Source of the DNA: CALREJ01 sp964533375
GTDB lineage: Bacteria > Patescibacteriota > Gracilibacteria > Peribacterales > Peribacteraceae
Direction of reading: 5' to 3'
Assembly (NCBI GenBank): GCA_964533375.1
Contig: CAZHLW010000001.1
Location: 744,001-808,000 of the forward strand
Length of the DNA: 64,000 nucleotides
The notes beneath the pieces were generated by a model. The model saw only the letters and a program-made list of their open reading frames with translations, had not been told where the DNA came from and ran no database searches. Below are positions 8,867 to 18,200 of this stretch, piece after piece; the first letter of the stretch is position 1; every line of letters begins with the position of its first letter. The position numbers and the translations under genes are program-made.

Positions 8867-9583
8867 ATGCCAGTCCCCAGCTATCAACTCGTCTGCACCG
8901 GCAACAAAAAGATCGCCCATGACGTGTACGAATTCCGTTTCAGGCGCCCTGGCGAATTTACCTTCCGCGCCGGACAATTCGTGCTGTTCGATGTGGCACT
9001 TGCCGATGATCCGCTGAATATCCAGACCCGCGCATTCTCGATTGCATCCACTCCCGTTGAGGACGATCTCCTGTTTGTGGCAAAACTGAAAGAAGGCGGC
9101 CGCGCGAGTGCGTGGATTGAATCGCGGCTGAAAGAAGGGGACATCGTGCGGACCCAGGGGCCGTTCGGCAATTTCCTCATCAACAAAGACAACCCGAAAG
9201 ACCTTCTCTTCATTTGCACATCCACTGGCATCGGACCGTTCCGGTCACAGATTATCGATGCGCTGGAAGCGGGATTCAACAAACAGATCGATCTGGTTTT
9301 TGGTGTGCGGCATCAGAATGAACTCTTCTGGAAAGAAGAATTTCAGGCGCTCGCGCAAAAATACGAGAACTTCAATCTGCACATTGCACTGAGCGGCGAA
9401 AACCCCGAATGGGACGGACACAAAGGACGTGTGCAGACACTCGTCACGATGATCGTCGATGATTTTTCAAAGAAGAATGTATACGTGTGCGGCAGTCCGG
9501 AGATGACGAAGGAGATGAAGAGGCTGGCTCTTGAGGAGTGGAAGATTGAGAAGGCTGATCTTCATGTTGAAGGATATATTTGA
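8867..9583 (+). CDS. Ferredoxin-NAD(P)+ reductase-like flavoprotein
   Basis: The 238 aa protein has the two-domain FNR layout. An N-terminal FAD beta-barrel carries RAFSIAS (55-61), the flavin-contacting RxxS[ST] motif, and GPFGNF (98-103). The C-terminal Rossmann domain has STGIGPFRS (119-127) and a VCGSPEMTKEM loop that binds the nicotinamide. It probably moves electrons between NAD(P)H and a ferredoxin or similar acceptor in the cytoplasm. A longer in-frame start at 8801 would overlap the CofE gene; the ATG at 8867 gives the standard family N-terminus. It lies 14 bp behind the CofE-like gene, and the pairing hints at a redox cofactor-related function, which is inference. Confidence 0.9.
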   Translation: MPVPSYQLVCTGNKKIAHDVYEFRFRRPGEFTFRAGQFVLFDVALADDPLNIQTRAFSIASTPVEDDLLFVAKLKEGGRASAWIESRLKEGDIVRTQGPFGNFLINKDNPKDLLFICTSTGIGPFRSQIIDALEAGFNKQIDLVFGVRHQNELFWKEEFQALAQKYENFNLHIALSGENPEWDGHKGRVQTLVTMIVDDFSKKNVYVCGSPEMTKEMKRLALEEWKIEKADLHVEGYI

Positions 9584-9599
9584 AACTTAAGGAACCTAA

Positions 9600-9692
9600 G
9601 AAGCCCACTCAACCTAATAAACATACTTGCCCTCATAAACCCAATAAACCTACTTCGTCTTAAGTAGATTAGGTTCATTACGTTTCTTGGGT
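9600..9692. repeat. AT-rich interrupted inverted repeat between convergent genes
   Basis: Between the convergent flavoprotein and carA genes, AACCTAAT pairs with ATTAGGTT and AAACCCAA pairs with TTGGGTTT. The left side holds three related copies of AACCYAATAAAC. It may fold as a bidirectional terminator or represent a degraded repeat element. Confidence 0.5.
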
Positions 9693-9702
9693 TTGTTGAA
9701 AC

Positions 9703-10821
9703 TCAGGCTTTCCTTTGATGTTGCATCACCTTCACAAACTCATCAAACAAATAATTCGCATCCTCCGGACCCGGCGTCGCTTCCGGGTGGAACTGGACGG
9801 AGAAGAAATTGCCGGATTCGTGGCGGATGCCTTCGATGGTGCCGTCGTTTGCGTTCTTCCACCACGCTCTCCAGCCTGCAGGGAGTTTGTCGCTTACGGC
9901 AAAACCGTGGTTTTGGGACGTCATAATACAGTGGCGCGGTTCACTTCCGTCTTCCGGAATTTCCACACACGGCTGGTTGGCACCGCGGTGACCGTATGGG
10001 AGTTTGTAGGTATCGCCGCCAATCGCGAGGGCGAGAAGCTGGTTTCCCAGACAGATACCGAACGTCGGAATGTTTGCGGCAATCCCCTTTCTGATGGCAT
10101 CGATGGTGGGGATGCAGGTTTTTGGATCGCCCGGGCCGTTGCTGATGAAGAGTCCGTCGACCTGTCCGTCGTAGTTCGTCATATCAAAATTCCACGGCAC
10201 GCGGATGACTTTCACACCACGCTTCAGAAAACTTCTGATGATGTTGCGCTTCATGCCGCAGTCGTAGGCCAGAATGGTGAGGCCGGTTTTGGGAGCATCG
10301 GCAGGAGGATCGTAGCTGATGAGTTCCGTGCAGCTGACATCGGCAACAAGATTGCGAAGATTCGGATCATCGATGCCTGCAACATCCGTCACATTGTTAT
10401 CCTGCACAATGCGCCCGAGCATCACGCCTTTTTCGCGAAGGTGCTTTGTAAGAGCGCGTGTGTCGATGCCGGTAATACCGGGAATGTTGTGGTGCTCCAT
10501 CCAGTTCTGCAGAGAGCTGACCGCATCGAAGTGGCTGTAGGTATCGCTGACTTGGGTGACGATAAGCCCTTTAATATGAATCTCCTCGCTTTCGAAATTC
10601 TTCGAAAATCCCCACTCGTTTTTCTCTTCCGAAGGTACACCGTAGTTTCCGACTAATGGGAAAGTTGTGACCAAAACCTGACCGCGGTAGCTGGGGTCTG
10701 TCATGCTTTCCGGGTAGCCCATCATGGCAGTGTTGAAGACGACCTCTCCGTCGGAATCGACGTTTGCGCCAAACGAAACACCTTTCCAGACGGTTCCATC
10801 AGAGAGGAGCAGGGATGCCAT
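9703..10821 (-). CDS. carA: Carbamoyl-phosphate synthase small (glutaminase) subunit
   Basis: CarA supplies ammonia from glutamine to the synthetase subunit for carbamoyl phosphate in pyrimidine and arginine synthesis. The 372 aa product has the CarA-specific N-domain (to about 170) and a class I glutamine amidotransferase domain: Cys257 in GICLGNQ is the nucleophile, with His345 and Glu347 in VQFHPEATPG. The usual GICLGHQ motif has Asn instead of His at 260; this residue is not catalytic. The longer frame to 10914 adds 31 non-family residues, so MASLLLSDG at 10821 is the start. carB is not adjacent; pyrE lies 50 kb away in the window. Transcribed alone, convergent with the flavoprotein gene. 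Confidence 0.97.
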   Translation of the reverse strand: MASLLLSDGTVWKGVSFGANVDSDGEVVFNTAMMGYPESMTDPSYRGQVLVTTFPLVGNYGVPSEEKNEWGFSKNFESEEIHIKGLIVTQVSDTYSHFDAVSSLQNWMEHHNIPGITGIDTRALTKHLREKGVMLGRIVQDNNVTDVAGIDDPNLRNLVADVSCTELISYDPPADAPKTGLTILAYDCGMKRNIIRSFLKRGVKVIRVPWNFDMTNYDGQVDGLFISNGPGDPKTCIPTIDAIRKGIAANIPTFGICLGNQLLALAIGGDTYKLPYGHRGANQPCVEIPEDGSEPRHCIMTSQNHGFAVSDKLPAGWRAWWKNANDGTIEGIRHESGNFFSVQFHPEATPGPEDANYLFDEFVKVMQHQRKA

Positions 10822-10907
10822 AGACGATAGAGAAGTGAGCGAACTAAAACCTTTTAAATTGTCATTGCACGGCAATATAGCAGACTTTTGGAACTTTCCT
10901 AGTTTAC

Positions 10908-10936
10908 TTGACAAAAATGCATTATTTATGTAGGAT
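10908..10936 (+). promoter_or_regulatory. Strong promoter for the exported coiled-coil protein
   Basis: A consensus TTGACA is 17 nt from TAGGAT. It implies a leader of about 230 nt before the SD-led ATG at 11172. The 10822-11171 gap contains this promoter and the leader; no other gene is seen there. Confidence 0.75.
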
Positions 10937-11157
10937 TTAAGTTAATTCCAGTGGTTCTTTCACAACAATAGATGCACGGAATGGCTCTTTGGGCCCTTTT
11001 TGCATCTTCCACTATCGTCTCCAGCAATCCCCTCGTATAGGATTGTTGGAACCCGATAATGGGTTAATGATAGAGAGTCAAAAAGCCGCATGATTGGTTC
11101 GTGCGCGCTTACATACAGGAACGGGCCGTCGCCTGTCCCACAGTTGGAAGTCTGTTC

Positions 11158-11163
11158 AAGGAG
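11158..11163 (+). promoter_or_regulatory. Shine-Dalgarno AAGGAG
   Basis: A full AAGGAG lies 8 nt before ATG 11172 and decides that start over the upstream in-frame codon at 11094. Such a site is rare in this window. Confidence 0.75.
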
Positions 11164-11171
11164 TCCGTGTC

Positions 11172-12263
11172 ATGTTGAAGAAGTTCCCCACGTTCGTCGC
11201 CGCAGTTCTGTTTCTGTTCAGCACGTTGGTGTATGCGCAGGATCCTGCACCGATAGGTGGAGTCGTCCCGCCCAAACCGCCGACAGCGGAACAGATTGAG
11301 CTGACGGCGGCAGAAGAAGCGTTGCGTCTTGCAAAGGAATCGCTTACGACAGCAAAGACGCAAAATGCGGAGACAGTGACTGAGTACACGAAGTACCAAG
11401 GCTACCATCTTTCAGCACTGAAAGACCGGCAGAAATCGGAGAAGAAGCACAACCTGTTCGCGGATCTGCCTGCAACGTATGCAGGAGCCCCTACGGTTGC
11501 GAGGCTGACGAAGGCCAAAGCGGATTTCGATACAGCGCAAGCTGCTTTGATTATTCCGCCGGGCACAACGCCCATTTCTCTGGCACTTGCGAATCCCACT
11601 CCGGCCGAAGCCGTCCTAATCGCTGCTTATAACAAGGCGGATAGTAAATGGACCCAGGTGAAGAAGGAGGCGCAATTACTGCGTCTGCTTGTGAAACTGG
11701 GACCCACGGACAAAGCGGAGAAGGATGAGTATGCTGCCTGGCGGTACAGACTGGAGGCTCCGGATAGCTGGACAGTCGAGATGGTTCTGGAAGCAATCTA
11801 CCAGCGGGATCTCGAGTACGAAGAGAGGATGGCGGCGAAGCTGGCCGAACTGAAGCCCGCCTACGACGCCGCCGTGAAGGCCATCGCCGAAGCCGAAGCC
11901 GCCGTGAAGGCAGCCCAGGAAACCCGGGATCGTATTTCGGGTAATGTGAAGATCGAAAAGATCGGTGAAAAGCTCGAAGATGTTACGATTGAAGTGAGGG
12001 GCGTGAAAACGTCACTCAACGAACTCAACGGCAAATTCGACACCTTAACCGCGGCAATCGCCGAAAAGCGAATCGCATCCCAAGCGGAAGCGGAAGCCAT
12101 GGCAAGGTTGCTCACCAAGATTGATGCGCTCATGACAGCGAATGCGTTAAATGCAGATGCGATTGCAAAATTGCAGACTGCACAGCAAATCGTGACCTAC
12201 GCTCCGCAAGGCCAAGGGTACATGGTTTGCAAGCGTAACCGCTGCTGGGCCGTCGCCCAGTAA
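11172..12263 (+). CDS. Exported alanine-rich coiled-coil protein
   Basis: From the SD-supported ATG the product is 363 aa. Residues 1-22 form a classical signal peptide ending LVYA before QDPAPIGG. A proline-rich linker follows, then long Ala/Glu/Lys helices (about 35-75 and 225-290) typical of coiled coils, and a C-terminal tail with two cysteines (MVCKRNRCWAVAQ) that could form a disulfide outside the cell. No family is recognised. A strong promoter, long leader, SD and a perfect terminator make it a well-defined single-gene unit unlike its leaderless neighbours, which may mean separate regulation or a different origin. Confidence 0.85.
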   Translation: MLKKFPTFVAAVLFLFSTLVYAQDPAPIGGVVPPKPPTAEQIELTAAEEALRLAKESLTTAKTQNAETVTEYTKYQGYHLSALKDRQKSEKKHNLFADLPATYAGAPTVARLTKAKADFDTAQAALIIPPGTTPISLALANPTPAEAVLIAAYNKADSKWTQVKKEAQLLRLLVKLGPTDKAEKDEYAAWRYRLEAPDSWTVEMVLEAIYQRDLEYEERMAAKLAELKPAYDAAVKAIAEAEAAVKAAQETRDRISGNVKIEKIGEKLEDVTIEVRGVKTSLNELNGKFDTLTAAIAEKRIASQAEAEAMARLLTKIDALMTANALNADAIAKLQTAQQIVTYAPQGQGYMVCKRNRCWAVAQ

Positions 12264-12308
12264 ACACCAACGAATGTAGATTTTAAATATCATTAACCCT
12301 TAACGGAT

Positions 12309-12336
12309 CGACCTCTGCTAGCAATAGCAGGGGTCG
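12309..12336 (+). terminator. Hairpin terminator after the exported coiled-coil gene
   Basis: A 12 bp stem (CGACCTCTGCTA with TAGCAGGGGTCG, one G-U) around a GCAA loop, followed by TTTC. It also separates the convergent 840 aa gene. Confidence 0.75.
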
Positions 12337-12349
12337 TTTCAATATACGA

Positions 12350-14872
12350 TTATTTCTTCTCCAGTTCGTCCGGGAGTGATGCCAGAAACGCAGCCCGGTT
12401 CTCTGTCATTCCTTTCTCTGTATTCAGGTATTCTTCTATATCATCATTGGTCAACGTGTGCGTCAGCAGCGCTTCCGTCAATGCAACACGGGCGGCTGCC
12501 AGCTTCGACTGTTGTGCGGTATTCAATGCGAAAGCATCCGACCACTCCCACTTATTGAGGTCTTTATTCCATTCGGCTGTCTGTAGTGTAAGAACGGTAT
12601 GCAGCGGCTGGAATTTTTGCATTTTTGCAGCCATGCGCAGAATGTTGTCCGGAATAAGGACGGTTTCTGCTTCCTTTAACCGGAAGCTGCGAAGGAAGGC
12701 ACGGACAGACTCTCTGTCTGCGGCCGTAAACAGCTTCGAATCCAGTACATTGTAATAGCTGCTGCTGCCAAGAGCCCTGATTGTCTCCAGATTCTGCTCC
12801 ACACTCCATTCACCGGACACACGTGCAATCACAGGATCACGAGTCTGTTGTTCCTGCCTGGGATCGTAGAGCTTCACATCAATTTTTTCCTCGAGATCTT
12901 TGATGGCAGTCTGTGTCATTTTTTCATCCATCCCAAGATGCCTGGTGCAATAATCCGCAACCATATCGGCACGCAGACTGCGGGACAGTGCGGCCAAACG
13001 GAGACTGCGGAGAGCACTCTGATTTTTGTTTTCCCCAATATTCAGCCTGCCCGACAGTACCGGATTGTCCGCATCAAGAAGGGCACCGAACAATTCAAAT
13101 GCATCCAGGCGATGGGCAATTTCCTCAATGGAGTCGTTGAATTCGGGTGTCACGCCTTTTGCATCCCGTGCGTGATCCACAATGAATTGCGCATCGACGC
13201 TGATGAAAGCGCTTTCCAAAAATTGTTTACCGGCGGTTTCTATTTTTTTGAATGATTCCGTTTGTACGGGAGCCGGTTTCTTTTGCTCTTCTTCCTCCGG
13301 AGCAATGGGCGGAAGGAACGGTTTGTCTTCCGGCGGTTTGACAGAATCCGGACCGCGGTGTGCATTTTTCGGCAATTCAGGTTCTTCCGTAAAAGGAGGA
13401 GTCAGTGTTTTTTCCGCAGGCTTTTTCGGCTCCCTCAATTTTTTGTAATACGCATAGCCGGTACGCTCGGCAGCCGCTTCATAGAATGCATGCGCCTGCT
13501 CGGGAGAGCATTTGAAAATTTTCTGCGCATACTCTTCTACATCTGCTTGTGTGAGCGTGCCGGATTCCAGGAGTGTGCGAACGAAACGTGCAGGTGATGT
13601 ATTTGCCGGTTCATTGTCGTCCGTGAAATTCCATTCTTTGCCTCCCCGGTCCCACGCCAGAGTTCTTTCCTTCCACGCCCATTCGTCCAGTGCGGAAAAC
13701 TTGCGGAGCTTATCTTCCAACTGTGCAATCCTGTGTGAGAACGGCGTGCCGCGCACATAACTGTTTGCAGCTTCGTGCAATTCCCACGCTTCGGCTTTTG
13801 TGAAGAACGGTGTATCTTCTGTTATCGACATAATATTTTTGGAGGCACGTTCGCTCGTCAGCGTGTTGAAGATGTGCCGCTGCATGCTGTCGCTGAGCGG
13901 CTTGGGCTGCAGCTTCTTTGCTTCTTTCGCTGCGTCGCGCCTCTTGGCCGCAAAGTCATCGTATTCCTTGATGAGTTTTCTGACGGCAACGAGTTGTTCA
14001 GGTTCACTCTTCTGCAGATCAGGGTCTTTCGACCAGACTGCTTCGTTTTTCCGGATGAGTTCTTCTTCGTCTGTCAGAGCTTTTTTGTAATCGGCTTCCG
14101 TTGTTCCATCGGCCTTGTTTGCAAGAACATCCGGACCGTAGGTCTTTCTCCACTTTCGCAACGTGGTAGTCACTTTCTTATAATTTTCCAAAGTAGTTTT
14201 CGGTTTTTCTTCCTTTGTTTCCTGTGCAGGAATTTTGGGTGCATCCGCATGCGATTTTGATTGCTGCATGATCTTATCCATGCGCTCCATGCGTTCCTTA
14301 CTTTTCTGTACAAAGTCATTTTTCGCCACGCTCTTTTGCTTTTCCGGTTTACCGATGTTCTGCAAACGTTCTATGCGGTTCTTATTTTTTTCGAGGAAAT
14401 CCGATTTCGTATTATCCGACGCAGGTTCCTGTTCTTTTGTCTTTCCAAGAGTGTCTAGACGATCGTTACGGCTTTTGCTTTTTTCGAGGAAATTCGTTTT
14501 TAGTGCAGGTTCGTGATTGGCGATTGTCTCACTATACCGCTTCAAAAGCGATTCCAGCTCCGCCGTGCGTGCCGCTTCATCGATGCTCGCCTTCTTCAGG
14601 ATCGCCTCGAATTCCGTCTGCAATACGTCTCCATCCTGCTTGATTTGTGACCGCGTCTTCTCGGGTGTCGTCTCTTTTTCCTGCAAATCTTTCATGCGCT
14701 TCATCACTGCATCCAGTCTCTCTTTCATCTGCGTCACATTCTTTTCGTTGCCGGCCTTTTTATCGGGTGAGTCGTTTTGCTCCGCATTTTTCGGCACATC
14801 TGTCTGCATCTGCCTGAAGAGCAGGCGCTTCTCGGCTTCGGAGCCGGCGGATGAAAACAGGAACTGTTTCAT
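12350..14872 (-). CDS. Large helical protein with EKRLLF tag and three DFLEK motif repeats
   Basis: The 840 aa product begins with the shared tag: Phe6 and EKRLLF (14-19). A charged disordered region follows. Within residues about 120-200 three copies of a short motif recur about 30 residues apart: NFLEKSKSRNDRL, DFLEKNKNRIERL and DFVQKSKERMERM. The middle and C-terminal parts are predicted helical, with a Pro-rich linker near 480-545. There is no signal peptide, membrane helix or enzyme motif. The start overlaps the stop of the 104 aa gene in an ATGA. The repeated linear motif suggests multivalent binding to a partner. Function unknown; the scaffold idea is inference. Confidence 0.85.
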   Translation of the reverse strand: MKQFLFSSAGSEAEKRLLFRQMQTDVPKNAEQNDSPDKKAGNEKNVTQMKERLDAVMKRMKDLQEKETTPEKTRSQIKQDGDVLQTEFEAILKKASIDEAARTAELESLLKRYSETIANHEPALKTNFLEKSKSRNDRLDTLGKTKEQEPASDNTKSDFLEKNKNRIERLQNIGKPEKQKSVAKNDFVQKSKERMERMDKIMQQSKSHADAPKIPAQETKEEKPKTTLENYKKVTTTLRKWRKTYGPDVLANKADGTTEADYKKALTDEEELIRKNEAVWSKDPDLQKSEPEQLVAVRKLIKEYDDFAAKRRDAAKEAKKLQPKPLSDSMQRHIFNTLTSERASKNIMSITEDTPFFTKAEAWELHEAANSYVRGTPFSHRIAQLEDKLRKFSALDEWAWKERTLAWDRGGKEWNFTDDNEPANTSPARFVRTLLESGTLTQADVEEYAQKIFKCSPEQAHAFYEAAAERTGYAYYKKLREPKKPAEKTLTPPFTEEPELPKNAHRGPDSVKPPEDKPFLPPIAPEEEEQKKPAPVQTESFKKIETAGKQFLESAFISVDAQFIVDHARDAKGVTPEFNDSIEEIAHRLDAFELFGALLDADNPVLSGRLNIGENKNQSALRSLRLAALSRSLRADMVADYCTRHLGMDEKMTQTAIKDLEEKIDVKLYDPRQEQQTRDPVIARVSGEWSVEQNLETIRALGSSSYYNVLDSKLFTAADRESVRAFLRSFRLKEAETVLIPDNILRMAAKMQKFQPLHTVLTLQTAEWNKDLNKWEWSDAFALNTAQQSKLAAARVALTEALLTHTLTNDDIEEYLNTEKGMTENRAAFLASLPDELEKK

Positions 14873-15183
14873 TGGTCGGACTTTGTCATAAGGGATTCAG
14901 CAGCTTCAATATCGTGCTCGTGTTCTTTTCTTTCCTCTTCATTTTTGTCGTGACGTTCCAGTGTATGCGCGGCGTGCTCCGCCTGAATGATCATCGTTTC
15001 CAGATGCTCCAGTGATTCCGACTGCTTTTTTTCGTCATCCCGCCATTTGTCAGTCAATGCAACCAGATCATTTGCAAAAGCAGAAAGATCGTCCGGAGAC
15101 AGCGTTTCGGCCATGCCTAACACCCGCTCCTGATATGCAGAAGGAAGGGATGCGATTGCCTGTTGGAACAAAGAAATATCCAT
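14869..15183 (-). CDS. Small helical partner protein of the 840 aa gene
   Basis: The product is 104 aa from ATG 15183 (MDISLFQQAI); a longer frame would overlap the -10 box TATAAT. It is highly helical and ends in a charged, histidine-containing coiled coil (LERHDKNEEERKEHEHDIE). It is not clearly homologous to the 110/112 aa partners, but has the same size, composition and position: first gene of a pair with a large tagged protein, with a 4-bp ATGA overlap. A chaperone or assembly partner for the large protein is a reasonable but untested inference. Confidence 0.8.
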   Translation of the reverse strand: MDISLFQQAIASLPSAYQERVLGMAETLSPDDLSAFANDLVALTDKWRDDEKKQSESLEHLETMIIQAEHAAHTLERHDKNEEERKEHEHDIEAAESLMTKSDQ

Positions 15184-15198
15184 AAAAGAAATCTTCTT

Positions 15199-15227
15199 AT
15201 TATACCGTAAAAATGCCCAAAACGCCA
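15199..15227 (-). promoter_or_regulatory. Promoter of the 104/840 aa pair
   Basis: TATAAT lies 15 nt before ATG 15183; a weak TGGCGT sits 17 nt upstream of it. The TTTTACGG before the -10 is identical to the promoter at 36753. Confidence 0.55.
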
Positions 15228-15296
15228 TAAATGAGCACTTGGAAAAGCGGTTTTACTGCAGAGAACTGCAAGAGAAACTTTACATATTTCATTTAG

Positions 15297-18200
15297 TTAT
15301 TCTGATACTAGTTTCAAGTGCTCCAGATCTTCTTTCAGAATAGCCAGGATTTCTTCTTTTTCTTTTTCCGTTTTTGCAACTTTCATAAGATTCTCGCACT
15401 TTTCTTTAATCTCGAGTGCTGCCTTGTACTCGGCGGGAAGTGTTATTTTGATTGTTGTAAGAACTTTTTCATGTTCTTTCACTGTTTTTTCAAATGCTTT
15501 TTGGAGAGACTCCGGTTCAGAAGGTGCCTCACTTTCTTTTTTTGGAGCGGGAGCAGTGGTAATAGTTGCTCCAAGACTATCAATCTCTGCGGCTATTTCC
15601 TTGGGTGTTTTTGCTACTGCAGGAGGAGTCGGAATGGTAGCGGCAATATCGTCAATCGCTGCTGCCGCCTTCTTTGCGGTAGCTGAAGTTGTTTCAGCGG
15701 GTGCAGAAGTCGGGGGCGCAGGAATGGTAGCGGTAATACTGTCAATCGCTGCTGCTTTTGTAGCAGTACTCTCGCCTGCAGCTGATTCTGGTTTCGCTGC
15801 TGCAGAAGGAGGTGTGGGGAGACTCTCTGTAAGAGCATCGAGTTCAGCCGCTCTGGTGGGAGCGGGCGTCGGCCTGGAAGATGTTGCTTCGGGTTTTTTC
15901 TCTTCTGCAGGAGGGACAGATTTTTCAGGAACAACAGTCGCAGCAGCAGATTTGCTATCGTGCAATGTCATACTCGCTTCCGCCTGCGTCTTGTATGCCT
16001 CATATGTTTTTTCCAGTTGCTCGATATTCCATTCATTCATCCTTCTTCCATTGTTCAGAAGCGGATCTGCGGGATCAAAATTTCTGAAACGCATGTGCAT
16101 GTCATTGGAAACTTTGCCGATGTATGCCTCCCAAGCCGCACCTTTATACTCTTTCATTTTTGCAAGCAGTGCACCGATACCCACCAATACCTGCTCTTTC
16201 CTACTATCGAATTCCTCTTGTGTGAGACCTGTTCTAACCGTTTCCGGTTCACGCGAAGCAGTCGGTGGAAGCGGCGCTTCGGGAGCAACGATCTTTTTTT
16301 CTGCAGGAGCTTTCGTCTCCGGTGCGGATTTCGGCAATACAGTTGCGGGAGCGGAAGGCGCTGATTTTTCCGGTGCGGACGGAGTCGATGCGGCTTTCGG
16401 CAGCGGCTTCGTATCCGGATTCAGTCCGGGAATGCTGCTGGAAATATTCTTGTAATCGGCACTGGATCCCCCACTCCGCTGCATGATTCTGAAACGGGAA
16501 TCATTGTCGAGCGACATGCGGTACTCATCACCAACCTTGCGGATAGTCACGCCGACATTGGCGTTTTTCAGAACAGCGCCGCTGTCCAGGCTCTCCAGCT
16601 GATTCGGATAATAGGTGACTGCATTATTATTTTTTCTGCTGGAATTGATGATGGACAACCCTTCCGGGAATCCTTCTGAAAAATCCAGGGACACACTGTG
16701 GGTGTTTGCATCTTCTTCCATTTCTTCCGCTTCCTCTCCGGTATCAGCCACATCATATTCACGCGGCTTCAGTTCGGAATTGCCAAGGGTTACTTCATCA
16801 CCGGCTGACGTACTGATCGTGAAGTATTTATTCTTAAGATCATCGACGCCGAATGTGGCACTGGACACATAGCGCTGATACGAATCGGGGATTTCCTTTC
16901 CCATCCGTTCAAAGCGGACGAAGAGGCCTTCCGTACTGACATCCCTGACTGCCTGTGCATCCTGTGCTTTTGCATCCGTGTTCAACACATTCTGCGGATG
17001 GATTTTGTACGTCTTTCCTGTTAGTTCATTTTTGATATTAATCGTAAACCTCAGGGATTCTCCGACGGCAACCGCCTGCGTATCAACGACCGGCATTCTG
17101 TCGGCAATGGCATCCAGGGTGTCGGCCAAAGCCAGTTCGCGGTTGACAATATCGATATATCCCAAAATTTTTCTGTAATTGTTGCCGCGCTCCAGACCGA
17201 TGGTAGCATCCTTGTCTTTCTTCAAATGATCTTCAATCTTCTTGAACGATTTTGCCTGGCGGCGCTTTTCAGCGTCCGGGAAGCGTGTTTCAAAAGTTTT
17301 GATAGCCTCTTCCACTTCACCGCGAAGACGCAGGTTGTCTTTCGTCAGCGATTTTTTCTGCACATTCATATCCACGTGACTGGTGGAATCCCTTACCATT
17401 CTGTCGTGGCCTTCGCTGCTGACCGTACCCGGACTAAAAAGACCGGGACGGGATGTTGATCCGGACGAAAAGCCCCTGGAACCGAGTAATTCCCCATTGG
17501 GATTTCGTGAATAATCCATTTCTTTTCCTTTCATAAATTCATTGCGTTCCGCAGTCCGGTCTCTGTAGGTTCCTGTTTTGGAATCGAAGCTTCTGACACG
17601 CAGATTCGGATTGTGTAGTACTTCGGAAACAGATCCCCCTTCGTCGACATAATCGCCTTTTCTCATTTGCTTCGCCTCACGCTGTGCAGGAGTGATATTC
17701 CACGCAGGCGGCGCTTTCTTGCGGCGCAGTCCCCCGACGATTTCCTCATCATCGTCCAGTTCCTGCATCAGATTTCTGCGTCTGGCAGGAGGCATTCCAT
17801 TGATCCGCTCTTTGTCATGACGGATGGAATCAGCCTGGTTTTTCTTGTACTTGCGGTACTCAGCCAGATACACCTGCCATCTGTCTCCCAGTAATTCCTG
17901 CATTTCACCCTGTATTTTTTTCACTGCATCGTTGGCTTCCTGGCGCTCTGCAACCACTTGTACAAAATACGCACTTCCCGGCTTGCCGGTCCTTTTGCCT
18001 CCCACCCTTCTGAGAGCTGCCTGCGCCTCATCGAATCTTGCGACCAGTTCCAGGAATGAATCCTCACTCACGCCATCCGGAAGGTAGGTGACTTTTGTGA
18101 AATTCTCAGAGTACGGTTGCAGGTGCCCGGGTCTGCTTTTCAGCAGAGCCTCGCGAGCTGCTTCAACCTTTTCCGCAACTTCGACACTGACGATATTGGT

